Shown: positions 7,174 to 14,187, counted from the stretch's first letter. The stretch is DNA of 14,187 bases from JAFGIG01 sp964397545 (GCA_964397545.1 CAYNIW010000032.1:1-14187), one strand, 5' to 3'. Numbers and translations: made by a program. The notes: a model not told the origin generated them from the letters alone.

Positions 7174-7817
7174 AAAGACCTCTTAGCAACTTTTTCCAAC
7201 CGCAGTATTTTCTTTTCTATTGTCTTTTTTATTTTCAAAATATTGTTCCTTGAAGGCAGTCCTTTTAATCTGACAGGTCCTCCTAAAAGAATGCATACCC
7301 CTGAAAAAGGAAAGGCTAACCTGAATCTGTCCCATGACCCGAAAGTGTAGCATCTTTTGTAAGAAACTATAACAGGTATTACCGGAGCTCCGGTCTTCAA
7401 CGCCGCTAAAAGAGGGCCTTCCTTGATTTTTTCAGGCGGTCCTTTCGGCCCGTCAGGAGTTATCACTACGAGCTGTTTTTCTTCGAGGGACTTGACAATA
7501 TTTCTCATGGCGGCAGTCGCTCCCCTTGTTGAAGAACCCCTTAGCGTTCGGTATCCAAGTTTTTCGGAGATTCTTGAGATGAATTCTGCATCCCTGTGCC
7601 TGCCTATCAACACCCTGTATCCTCTGTTCCTGAAAAAAAAAGCAGGGACGAGGAGGTCTCTGTGCCACAAAAAATAGACCGCGGGAAAATTCTCTTTGTT
7701 TCCAAGAGTTTCATCGACATTTTTTGTGACTATGGACAGAGTCTTTCCCCAAAAGAGAATAGATAGATAACCGAAAAATGAACCGGGTCCGAGGAGAAGT
7801 TTATCTTTTAACTTCAT
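7167..7817 (-). CDS. DUF374-family acyltransferase (candidate lipid A late acyltransferase)
   Basis: The 216-residue protein matches the DUF374 lysophospholipid acyltransferase-like family: FLWHRDLL (49-56), GRHRDAEFI (72-80), LRGSSTRGA (92-100), ITPDGPKGP (119-127) and TGAPVIPV (142-149). By family knowledge, DUF374 includes LpxJ, the non-canonical secondary acyltransferase of lipid A in Campylobacter and Helicobacter. Sitting between lpxB and kdtA with no lpxL or lpxM in the window, it is a good candidate for adding the secondary acyl chain. A phospholipid acyltransferase role cannot be excluded. The N-terminus (about 8-30) is hydrophobic and may associate with the membrane. The ATG at 7817 has AAGG 7 nt upstream and overlaps the lpxB stop by 17 nt. 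Confidence 0.88.
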   Translation of the reverse strand: MKLKDKLLLGPGSFFGYLSILFWGKTLSIVTKNVDETLGNKENFPAVYFLWHRDLLVPAFFFRNRGYRVLIGRHRDAEFISRISEKLGYRTLRGSSTRGATAAMRNIVKSLEEKQLVVITPDGPKGPPEKIKEGPLLAALKTGAPVIPVIVSYKRCYTFGSWDRFRLAFPFSGVCILLGGPVRLKGLPSRNNILKIKKTIEKKILRLEKVAKRSFC

Positions 7818-8913
7818 CGAGAAACCTTATGAAGCAGAGCGCGGCTCTTTTAGAAGCTCCCGGAGCTCCCAGTTTTTTCTTTACCTTTTTGAGTTTTTCT
7901 ATCATATCTTTTCTCACCCCATCGTCGAAAAGCAGTTTTTCAGTAGATTCGGCGATTTTTTCGGGGACAGCGTTTTTCTGTATGAATTCAGGCAGAATTC
8001 TCTCCCTGCCTGTTATGTTCACGAGGCTTATGTAAGGAACTTTGGCGAGTAGCTTCGCCAGAAAATAAGTTATAGGTTCCGTTTTATAGATGACGACCAT
8101 GGGTTTTTCGAAAAAAGCCCCTTCGAGAGTCACTGTTCCCGAGGCGGCAATGAGGACACGGGATCTTCTCATTATTTCGTATGGATTTTGAGGTATAAAA
8201 GCTGTCTGTTCGAGAACAGCGGTTTTGTCAGCTGAAGGGTTATCGCAAGCGATGAGGAATTTTACCCGCGGATGCCTCTTTTTTATTATTTTTGCTGCAT
8301 CAAACATAATGCAGAGATGTCTTTTTATTTCGGATTTTCTCGACCCTGGGAATAGGCCTATCGTAAAAGGTTCCTCATCGGCATTATCCGATATGGGTTT
8401 TCCGCGCTTGGTCACGGTGTCGAGGACCGGATGTCCGACGTAAATTGACCGGACTCCGTATTGTGAAAAAAATTTAGGGGCAAAAGGAAGTATAACAAGA
8501 GCGAGATTCACATATTTTTTTATCTGTCTAATGCGCCATGTCCCCCAAGCCCAGACCTGAGGCAGAATGTAATAGACAACAGGTATGTTCAGCTGATGGG
8601 CGAACATTGCCACCTGAAGGTTGAATCCGGGGAAATCGACGAGGACTACGGCATCGGGTTTTTCCTCTTTCATCCATCTGTGTATCTTTCCGAGTATGCG
8701 TCTGTAGTGGAAAATATTGAGAAGAGGCGAGACGAAACCTATAGCGGTCAGGGATTCATAGGAAAGGATTATTTGGGCTCCCGCGGTCTCCATATTTTTC
8801 CCTCCGACCGCGAAAAATTTTATTTCCGGACGGGCCGCAATAGATTCCTTTATAAATTCGGAGGCGTGAATGTCTCCGGAGAGTTCACCGGTTATTATGA
8901 GGATTTTTTGCAT
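7801..8913 (-). CDS. lpxB: Lipid-A-disaccharide synthase
   Basis: LpxB (GT19) condenses UDP-2,3-diacylglucosamine with lipid X to give the beta-1,6 disaccharide of lipid A. Motifs in order: ITGELSGD (7-14; family GEASGD), LVDFPGFN (91-98), YYILPQVWAWG (114-124), GHPVLD (160-165), GLFPGSRKSEI (186-196), AASGTVTLE (256-264) and NITGRERILPEFIQ (299-312). The length of 370 is normal. The ATG at 8913 begins right before the first beta strand, so the start is firm although the Shine-Dalgarno is weak. It overlaps the oxidoreductase gene by 29 nt, which suggests translational coupling. Confidence 0.96.
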   Translation of the reverse strand: MQKILIITGELSGDIHASEFIKESIAARPEIKFFAVGGKNMETAGAQIILSYESLTAIGFVSPLLNIFHYRRILGKIHRWMKEEKPDAVVLVDFPGFNLQVAMFAHQLNIPVVYYILPQVWAWGTWRIRQIKKYVNLALVILPFAPKFFSQYGVRSIYVGHPVLDTVTKRGKPISDNADEEPFTIGLFPGSRKSEIKRHLCIMFDAAKIIKKRHPRVKFLIACDNPSADKTAVLEQTAFIPQNPYEIMRRSRVLIAASGTVTLEGAFFEKPMVVIYKTEPITYFLAKLLAKVPYISLVNITGRERILPEFIQKNAVPEKIAESTEKLLFDDGVRKDMIEKLKKVKKKLGAPGASKRAALCFIRFLDEVKR

Positions 8914-9856
8914 AAAAACCGATCATGCGTGAATATCTCGCTTTTATCTCTTCGATTATCTTCCATGCGACTTCGAGTGATTTCATCCCGTCTTCGCCGC
9001 TGACTTCCGGTTTTGTCCCATTGACGACGGAGTCTAAAAACGAGCTGATTTCAAGATAAAGCGGTTCTCCTTCTTTTTGTTCGCTTTTTTCGACAGAAAT
9101 GCTGTATTTTCCTTTTTCAAGGGTTCTTTTGTATATTTCTACGAATCTCTCCTGAAAATCGAGAGAAATATATGAATCCATCTGAAAAAATCTTATTTTC
9201 CTCTTTGCCTTCTGAGCGGCTCTGCTGACCATTAAATTGGCAATTGCGCCGTTTTCGAATTCCACACGGGCGTTTGCTATGTCAATTTCTCTTGAAAAGA
9301 TTGGAGCGCCTATTGCAGAAATCATCTTTACGGGACTCTTTATATACTGAAGAGAAATGTCAATATCGTGGATCATCAGATCGAAAACCACGGCAACGTC
9401 GAGTCCTCTTTCCGAAGGAAAACCTATCCTGTGGCTTTCGACGAAAAAAGGGTCTTTTATCTTGTCTTTTACGTGGAGAAATGCGGGGTTGAAACGTTCG
9501 GAATGGCCGACCTGGAGGACGACGCCGTTTGAGGCGGCGGCTTCTATCATCTGCGCGGCGTGTTCAGTCAGGACGGTAATGGGTTTTTCCACGAGAAGAT
9601 GTTTGTTTTTCTTGAGGACTTTCATGCCTATTGAATGATGAGTGGAAGCGGTCGTAGCGAGAGAAACCGCGTCGGATTTTTCGATAAGTTCGTCCATATC
9701 CGGATAGGCGTTGCAAGAAAACTCCGCCGCGACATCGTTCATTCTTTCCCTGTTCAGATCGTAAACACCTTCGAGGCATCCCAACTGCTTGTATATCCTC
9801 GCGTGGTGTCTACCTAAATGTCCTACGCCTATGACTCCTGTTTTTACGTCGTTCAT
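8885..9856 (-). CDS. Gfo/Idh/MocA-family NAD(P)-dependent oxidoreductase, possibly GnnA-like
   Basis: The 323-residue protein has an N-terminal Rossmann domain with GVGHLG (10-15). The family EKP motif follows (90-92), then VGHSERFNPAF (116-126) and DLMIHDIDIS (159-168), which carries the usual acid/His active-site region. Family members oxidise or reduce sugar hydroxyls using NAD(P). Members adjacent to lpxB or lpxA include GnnA, which oxidises the 3-OH of UDP-GlcNAc before GnnB transaminates it to the 3-amino sugar used in amide-linked lipid A. The position directly upstream of lpxB and the GHxERFNPA block fit that group, but no GnnB-like aminotransferase is in the window, so the substrate is an inference. 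The ATG at 9856 forms an ATGA overlap with acpS and has AAGGA upstream. Confidence 0.88.
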   Translation of the reverse strand: MNDVKTGVIGVGHLGRHHARIYKQLGCLEGVYDLNRERMNDVAAEFSCNAYPDMDELIEKSDAVSLATTASTHHSIGMKVLKKNKHLLVEKPITVLTEHAAQMIEAAASNGVVLQVGHSERFNPAFLHVKDKIKDPFFVESHRIGFPSERGLDVAVVFDLMIHDIDISLQYIKSPVKMISAIGAPIFSREIDIANARVEFENGAIANLMVSRAAQKAKRKIRFFQMDSYISLDFQERFVEIYKRTLEKGKYSISVEKSEQKEGEPLYLEISSFLDSVVNGTKPEVSGEDGMKSLEVAWKIIEEIKARYSRMIGFYAKNPHNNR

Positions 9857-10230
9857 TGGTCAATTCCTTTCTCGAATAAGGCGACGGAAACCGCGTAATT
9901 TCTTTCGTGGCTGATGGAAACATGAAGACGCCCGGTTCCCGCCTTTTTTTCGGCATTGTTTTTCAGTTTGACGACCGGTTTTCCCTGGGAAGAACCGACG
10001 CAGAAATCCTTAAACCAAACACCGTCACGCATACCCGTACCTATGGCTTTTGACAATGCTTCTTTGGCAGAGAACCTTCCTGCGAGCCAGTCTATGTCTC
10101 TATTTCTCGCTTCATATTCTTCGAGTTCGTTTTGGGTCAGTATTTTTTCGGCGAATCTCGATCCGAATCTTTTCACAGCGGAAGAAATTCTCGATTTTTC
10201 AACTATGTCTATACCTATTCCTGTTATCAT
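9853..10230 (-). CDS. acpS: Holo-[acyl-carrier-protein] synthase
   Basis: AcpS transfers 4'-phosphopantetheine from CoA to apo-ACP. The 125 residues show GIGIDIVE (4-11) with Mg-binding Asp8, WLAGRFSAKEALSKA (48-62) with Glu57, and HVSISHERNYA (103-113). Length and motif order are standard. It overlaps the stop of the kinase gene by a single nucleotide (TGATG) and shares an ATGA overlap with the oxidoreductase gene. Activated ACP is the acyl donor for lipid A assembly, which fits the neighbourhood. Confidence 0.95.
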   Translation of the reverse strand: MITGIGIDIVEKSRISSAVKRFGSRFAEKILTQNELEEYEARNRDIDWLAGRFSAKEALSKAIGTGMRDGVWFKDFCVGSSQGKPVVKLKNNAEKKAGTGRLHVSISHERNYAVSVALFEKGIDQ

Positions 10231-11861
10231 CAGTACTTAAAGACGCTCCCTCCAATAAATTCTCTGAGGACGGAAGTGAATGGGATCTCATTCGTGTCAA
10301 TTTCTAAATAGAATTCGAGCAGGTGGAGAAGCCTAAGAGCTTCGCTGTACGAAGTTTCATCTTTCCCGACTGTCTTAAGCATTTCCACGGCTTTTTTCTT
10401 GAGAGCGGGTATTTCATAGATCAGCGAAGTGTTGAACATGATGTCCGCTGTCTCCTGGTAAGGATATATCCATCTGCTCTCGCCTCTTGTTATGCTCTGC
10501 CACCTGTTGATTGTCTCAGACGGGCTGTATCCCCTGAACTGGCCGTCTCTGACTATCCTTCTCAAAATCCGGCAGTCTGAAGTCGTGACCCGGTTGTGGT
10601 CATCAATGTTGACCTGCGTGAGCGGGCTGACGTATAGCTTCAACTTCATCTCCGGATCGAGCATCGAAGTGAGTTCTTCGTTGAGAGCGTGGATGCCTTC
10701 GATTATGATAGGGTGCCCCGGTTCAACTGTTAATTCTCTCAAATTAGTTTTCTTTCTGCCTGTCGTGAAATCGAATTTAGGGACACTGACTTTTTTTCCT
10801 TTGAGAAGGTCTGTTACCTGCTGGCGGAATAAATCCGACATTATTGTTTTAGGGGATTCATAATCAGGTTCTCCGTTTTCGTCACGTGGAGTCTCTTCTC
10901 TGTCGACAAAATAATTGTCGAGAGAAAGGGTTATCGGTTTGAGGCCGTTGACCTGAAGCGCGATTGTCAGTCTTCTCGAAAAAGTAGTCTTTCCTGATGA
11001 ACTCGGCCCGGATATCAGAATAATCCTTTTCTGCCGGTCCTGGGATACGGTGTCGGCGATGACCGAAAGTTTTTTTTCGTGAAGGGCTTCGGCTATACGG
11101 ATTATTTCGCCGGCTTTATTCTCGGATATTGCTACATTGAGCTGACTGACGTTTGTGATTTCGAGAATCTGGTTCCATCTCCGCTGTTCGTGATAGATTT
11201 TGAAAAGCTTTTTCTGTTCTTTCCAGGGGCCGAGTTTAAAAGGGCTTGAGGGGGAGGGAAACTGAAGAACGACGCCGGGAGGGTAAGGTTTTAATGAAAA
11301 ATGTTTCAAAACTCCCATTTTGGGAGCAATGGGGGTCGTGTAAAAATCGAAAACCGGACCCGATTTGTAGATGACTATTTCGTCGGGTCCGCTGTTTTTC
11401 AGAAGGTTTGCCGTGTCGGCTCTCCCTTTTTTTTCGAAAAGCTCCACCCCTTTTTCTCTCGAAAGAACTTCCCTCTGGATTTCTTCGTCGTTTTCGACGA
11501 TTTTTTTCATCCTCGTTTCCAGCGCCGTTATTTCGTCGGCGCGCGGAAGGACAGAGGAGAGAATTTCGTAATAATATCCGGAGGATATTGAATGATTGAC
11601 GACAACTCTCGTGTCTCTAAAAATTTCGCTGACCGCGCGGAATAAAAGGAATGTAATCGAGTTTCTGTATATTCTGTGCCAGTCCATGTCTTCCGGGAAG
11701 ATGGGTGAAAGAGTTCCTTTTTCAGGGACCGGCAGAATGAGGTCTGCGGCAAAACCGTTTAACCGGCAAGCTATGACTTTCTCGATTGGGACTTCGGCAT
11801 CTTTTAGGATTTCATACGGGAATTGCCCTTTCTTTATGTCTATCAAAAATTTCTCGCTCAT
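10230..11861 (-). CDS. Nucleoside kinase with TGS/ThrRS-like N-terminus and uridine kinase domain
   Basis: This 543-residue protein has the fused architecture known for bacterial uridine kinase-like proteins. An N-terminal TGS-like domain (about 1-58) leads into a region like the second additional domain of ThrRS (about 60-190, with NHSISSGYYYEI from 89). The C-terminal P-loop kinase of the uridine kinase/phosphoribulokinase family starts near 280: Walker A GPSSSGKT (285-292), SLDNYFVDREETPRDENGEP (313-332) and IIIEGIHALNEE (about 386-397). The substrate may be uridine or another nucleoside and is not determined here. The ATG at 11861 has AGAG 5 nt upstream. A GTG at 11867, giving a GTGA overlap with the previous stop, is an alternative that adds two residues. 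Its link to lipid A may be only positional. Confidence 0.87.
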   Translation of the reverse strand: MSEKFLIDIKKGQFPYEILKDAEVPIEKVIACRLNGFAADLILPVPEKGTLSPIFPEDMDWHRIYRNSITFLLFRAVSEIFRDTRVVVNHSISSGYYYEILSSVLPRADEITALETRMKKIVENDEEIQREVLSREKGVELFEKKGRADTANLLKNSGPDEIVIYKSGPVFDFYTTPIAPKMGVLKHFSLKPYPPGVVLQFPSPSSPFKLGPWKEQKKLFKIYHEQRRWNQILEITNVSQLNVAISENKAGEIIRIAEALHEKKLSVIADTVSQDRQKRIILISGPSSSGKTTFSRRLTIALQVNGLKPITLSLDNYFVDREETPRDENGEPDYESPKTIMSDLFRQQVTDLLKGKKVSVPKFDFTTGRKKTNLRELTVEPGHPIIIEGIHALNEELTSMLDPEMKLKLYVSPLTQVNIDDHNRVTTSDCRILRRIVRDGQFRGYSPSETINRWQSITRGESRWIYPYQETADIMFNTSLIYEIPALKKKAVEMLKTVGKDETSYSEALRLLHLLEFYLEIDTNEIPFTSVLREFIGGSVFKY

Positions 11862-11863
11862 GT

Positions 11864-12568
11864 TCACTCTTTCAGCGCGGCAACAGGGATTTCAAGGCTG
11901 GTTTCGGCATTTTCGAGGATACCGGCCTTTTCCGTAAAAGCTAACACCACGAAGCTAATATTATCAATTCTCCAGTCGAAGTCAATGCTGAGGATGTAGG
12001 AATTTTCTCTCGCTCTTTTAACCTGAATGAGGTTTTTAGACGTCAAAATGGCTCCCTGAGAAGACATCTGAATAGCTTTGGTCGGCTCGGCAAAACCTCT
12101 TTGGAAAAGGGGTGGTGTGTCGAAAATTTTGCCGTATTCCATCCCATACTGTATGACATTTTTAGATCTGAAAGCTGGGACGGCGGTGATTACCCTATAG
12201 GGTTTTTTCGGTTTTTTAGCTTCGGCAAGTTTTATTCCCGCGCTTGTGATTATCTCATCTTTGGTGTCTGAAGAAGCGGAAAAAGGGTTAAGATAACCGG
12301 ACAAATTCAATCCTCCGATTTCGGATAGGTCTTCGAGGTCGACAACTTCGACGGATAACTCCGTTGCCGTTCCGGTGAGCAGATAATAGGGAAGAAAAGC
12401 CTCCGCATTTTCAGGCCCAGTGGAAAAAAGATCGAAAAATAGATCGTCTGTTTCTCGTGGTTCCATGGCTTTGAGGCATTTCGGGCATAAGAATAACGCA
12501 TCATTTTCTTTGGCTTTGAGGTCTGCGCCGCAGAGTCCGCATACAAGGGGAACGATTCTAATTGCCAT
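11864..12568 (-). CDS. Zinc-ribbon protein of unknown function, third of three
   Basis: This 234-residue protein has an N-terminal zinc ribbon with Cys10, Cys13 (CGLC) and Cys28, Cys31 (CPKC). The rest is not a family I recognise. Two stretches recall the neighbouring proteins: AFLPYYLLTG (57-66), like their VPxW segments, and ITAVPAFRSKN (127-137). Unlike the other two it has no C-terminal membrane helix pair and looks soluble or peripheral. The ATG at 12568 has AGGAAG 5 nt upstream and overlaps the preceding gene by 11 nt. It probably works with the two preceding gene products, but no reaction can be assigned. Confidence 0.8.
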   Translation of the reverse strand: MAIRIVPLVCGLCGADLKAKENDALFLCPKCLKAMEPRETDDLFFDLFSTGPENAEAFLPYYLLTGTATELSVEVVDLEDLSEIGGLNLSGYLNPFSASSDTKDEIITSAGIKLAEAKKPKKPYRVITAVPAFRSKNVIQYGMEYGKIFDTPPLFQRGFAEPTKAIQMSSQGAILTSKNLIQVKRARENSYILSIDFDWRIDNISFVVLAFTEKAGILENAETSLEIPVAALKE

Positions 12569-13502
12569 AATTCTTCCTGAAGATAAATATGAAAGTCAAG
12601 ACAGCGGCGAATACTCCCGCGCCTGCGAAAACCCCTCCTCTTGAAATCATGGCTCCTGCGATAAAACCCGCCAGAGAAGCCGCGAGAGAGAAAAATCCTT
12701 TTTGAGATAAAAAATTCTCTTTTTTATGGCGCACGGGAGTGATTTTTCTGCCGACAGGTTTCCCGGTGGAACAATCTATTATCACAAGTCCTTCATGTTT
12801 AGAGGTCAAAAACCGCGCGAGGAGAACAGGATAGAATATAAGACCGAGGTTGAAATTAATTATTTCGACCGATGACGAGAAAAAACTGAATTTAGAGGAA
12901 TCCCATGAGGAAAGAGCGGCTTCTTTCATTTTTTTCCTGAATATTTCTCTTGCCTCCTCAATTTCTTTTTCGGGGAAAAAAATTTTGCCAAATTTTTTCA
13001 TTTTTTCTTCGTCGAATAACGAAAGCCCCTCGTCTGAATCGCCGAATAAAGTATCCACAGACGGGAAATATTCCTTAAAAAAAGAATTGTCAACGTCGAA
13101 AAAAGTGAAAGGAGAGTCAATTATTCTCCTTGAAATTTCCCCTCCTTCGGTTCTGAATAAAACCTTTTTATTCCCCTGTCCGTCGTCAACAGAATACGGG
13201 ATGCTCTTTTTTGTGGTTTTTCCTGAAACCCAACCCACGGCTCTTCCGCTCGCTTTCCAAACGGGGACGAATATTAAGTCTTTGTCGATTACTTTATGAT
13301 TTGTTTCCGGGGCGGACTGGGAAACAGCAAGATCGAGAGCACGGTCTATGACGGGAGTCCGAACTTCTCTTTTATAGCTGAATATTCCGCCAGTCAGGAT
13401 TATCTTAAGACTTTTTCCGCATGATTTGCATGTGCAGGTTTTATTGCCAGTCAGATAAGAAACCGGTGAAGCGCAGGAAGGGCAAGAGACGGAAACGCTC
13501 AT
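12558..13502 (-). CDS. Zinc-ribbon membrane protein of unknown function, second of three
   Basis: The 314-residue protein starts with a zinc ribbon (Cys7, Cys10 in CPSC; Cys25, Cys28 in CKSC; an extra Cys23). TPVIDRALDLAVS (49-61) and LIFVPVWKASGRAVGWVSG (76-94) follow, then a charged region (about 110-205). FYPVLLARF (223-231) and GLVIIDCSTGKPVG (238-251) come next, and two transmembrane segments (about 268-287 and 290-308) end it. The order zinc ribbon, VPxW segment, (Y/V)P segment with a TG-containing strand, then membrane hairpin resembles the poorly characterised TFIIB-type zinc-ribbon membrane proteins of other bacteria. The ATG at 13502 gives an ATGA overlap with the upstream gene. Function unknown. 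Confidence 0.8.
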   Translation of the reverse strand: MSVSVSCPSCASPVSYLTGNKTCTCKSCGKSLKIILTGGIFSYKREVRTPVIDRALDLAVSQSAPETNHKVIDKDLIFVPVWKASGRAVGWVSGKTTKKSIPYSVDDGQGNKKVLFRTEGGEISRRIIDSPFTFFDVDNSFFKEYFPSVDTLFGDSDEGLSLFDEEKMKKFGKIFFPEKEIEEAREIFRKKMKEAALSSWDSSKFSFFSSSVEIINFNLGLIFYPVLLARFLTSKHEGLVIIDCSTGKPVGRKITPVRHKKENFLSQKGFFSLAASLAGFIAGAMISRGGVFAGAGVFAAVLTFIFIFRKNYGN

Positions 13503-14086
13503 TTTTTACCCGGCCTTGCGACGGCACAAAAAAGAGCTATTGCCGAAAATAAGGGTAAAGACAAAAATACGCTGAATCTGAGAAGAACTCCCGCGATAAG
13601 AGATAAGACAAGAGCTGTCGATTCGATAAAGAAGAGCTTTTTCGTGTTTATTTCAGCCTTTTCTATGATTCTCGAACCGTCTGACGCGGAAATCCAGACC
13701 AAGGAATTAGGACTTTTCGCGAACCAGTATGGGACGAAAGCGAAGGGTTGGCTCGAAGACTCCAGAGTTGTGAATCCTTCGAGGTTGTCTCCATAGATTT
13801 TCTCCCCATAGGAGATTTTGAGCCCGCGCGGGGTCTTTTTGCTCAATGGAATGGACATAGGAGGAGAAGAGAAAGGGACTAAATAGCCTTTTATAAATTT
13901 TACTTCACCTATGCAGGATGCGGCAATTTCCCATGCGGCTTTTTTTTCTATTACCGGGTTTAACGTCCATACCTGCGATGATAGAGCTTCGACTTCGACA
14001 GAACTCCCGCAGAAAGGGCAGGATAAGACCTGCGGTGAAGTTTTCAGATTTAATTTTCCGCCGCATTGAGGGCAAAAAGATACCAT
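13499..14086 (-). CDS. Zinc-ribbon membrane protein of unknown function, first of three and first gene of the operon
   Basis: The 195-residue protein starts with a zinc ribbon (Cys5, Cys8 in CPQC; Cys23, Cys26 in CPFC). NPVIEKKAAWEIAAS (43-57) and FIKGYLVPFSS (64-74) match the equivalent region of the next protein. FAFVPYWFAKSPNSLVWIS (115-133) with a following SDG (135-137) parallels its YPVLLARF...TG segment. Two transmembrane segments (about 152-169 and 171-190) end the protein. It is a shorter relative of the 314-residue neighbour lacking the charged middle. The ATG at 14086 is preceded by a purine-rich site (AAAGGCGGAAA). It is the first gene after the candidate promoter, so its leader would be very short. 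Confidence 0.8.
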   Translation of the reverse strand: MVSFCPQCGGKLNLKTSPQVLSCPFCGSSVEVEALSSQVWTLNPVIEKKAAWEIAASCIGEVKFIKGYLVPFSSPPMSIPLSKKTPRGLKISYGEKIYGDNLEGFTTLESSSQPFAFVPYWFAKSPNSLVWISASDGSRIIEKAEINTKKLFFIESTALVLSLIAGVLLRFSVFLSLPLFSAIALFCAVARPGKK

Positions 14087-14109
14087 TTTCCGCCTTTGTA
14101 AAAAGAATA

Positions 14110-14138
14110 ATTATAGCACAAATTGCCGATAGCAGAAA
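14110..14138 (-). promoter_or_regulatory. Extended -10 promoter for the 12-gene minus-strand operon
   Basis: On the minus strand TGCTATAAT (14118 down to 14110) is a perfect -10 hexamer with an extended -10 TGn. With a 17-nt spacer the -35 position reads TTTCTG (14133-14138), a poor match, as often seen with extended -10 promoters. The -10 ends 23 nt before the ATG at 14086, so the leader would be about 15-18 nt. No other convincing promoter was seen within the tightly packed genes. Confidence 0.6.
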
Positions 14139-14164
14139 TTGCAACAATCTTTTTCGTGGTTGAT

Positions 14165-14187
14165 GCTAATTTGCGAAGCAAATTAGC
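14165..14187. repeat. Perfect inverted repeat with GCGAAGC centre at the window edge
   Basis: Arms GCTAATTTGC (14165-14174) and GCAAATTAGC (14178-14187) are exact reverse complements around a GAA triloop. The centre, GCGAAGC, is the sequence known to form an exceptionally stable DNA mini-hairpin. It lies about 50 nt upstream of the operon's -10. It could be an operator, a terminator for an unseen upstream gene, a dispersed palindromic repeat, or a foldback at a contig end. Nothing downstream is visible to decide. Confidence 0.7.

Noticed and set aside
14140..14145. TTGCAA as the -35 box of the operon promoter
   Set aside because: The spacer to TATAAT would be far too long; the extended -10 explains the promoter better.
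1..14187. CRISPR array, tRNA, rRNA, transposon or phage genes
   Set aside because: I looked for regular direct repeats, tRNA-like T-loop sequences and transposase or integrase motifs and saw none; nearly all of the window is accounted for by the listed genes.

Overview
The window suggests a Gram-negative-type, mostly uncultured bacterium. It carries a lipid A/Kdo gene block (lpxB, a DUF374 acyltransferase, kdtA/waaA, lpxK) and at least two secreted proteins ending in a type IX secretion (T9SS)-like C-terminal sorting domain, with a third seen as a 3' fragment. That pairing fits the Fibrobacteres-Chlorobi-Bacteroidetes (FCB) superphylum and related candidate phyla such as WOR-3 or Cloacimonetes-like groups. 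The lineage is inferred from gene content only; there is no rRNA or other phylogenetic marker here.

Layout, left to right. Positions 1-54 (+) are the last codons of a protein ending in a sorting domain, followed by a strong hairpin terminator (73-102). At 230-1201 (+) is a secreted protein of unknown function with the same type of C-terminus. It is followed by a near-identical hairpin (1219-1252) that reads as a terminator on both strands. Everything from 1298 to 14086 is on the minus strand.

In transcription order (right to left) the minus-strand genes are: three zinc-ribbon proteins (two with C-terminal membrane hairpins); a TGS/ThrRS-like nucleoside kinase of the uridine kinase family; acpS; a Gfo/Idh/MocA oxidoreductase; lpxB; a DUF374 acyltransferase; kdtA/waaA; lpxK; a BadF/NAGK-type sugar kinase; and a secreted M1 metallopeptidase with a C-terminal sorting domain. 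These 12 genes are packed with no intergenic space: the junctions overlap by 1 to 59 nt, apart from one that depends on the start codon chosen. A plausible extended -10 promoter lies just upstream of the first gene (14110-14118) and the bidirectional terminator lies after the last. The simplest reading is one transcript of about 12.9 kb.

Functionally, the centre of the operon makes the outer-membrane lipid anchor. LpxB joins the disaccharide, LpxK phosphorylates it, KdtA adds Kdo, and the DUF374 protein is a candidate late acyltransferase. AcpS supplies holo-ACP for the acyl chains. The MocA-type oxidoreductase next to lpxB resembles GnnA, which would modify the UDP-GlcNAc precursor. The three zinc-ribbon membrane proteins at the head of the operon have no recognised function and are the best candidates for something undescribed. 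The window ends exactly on a perfect inverted repeat (14165-14187) with a GCGAAGC centre.
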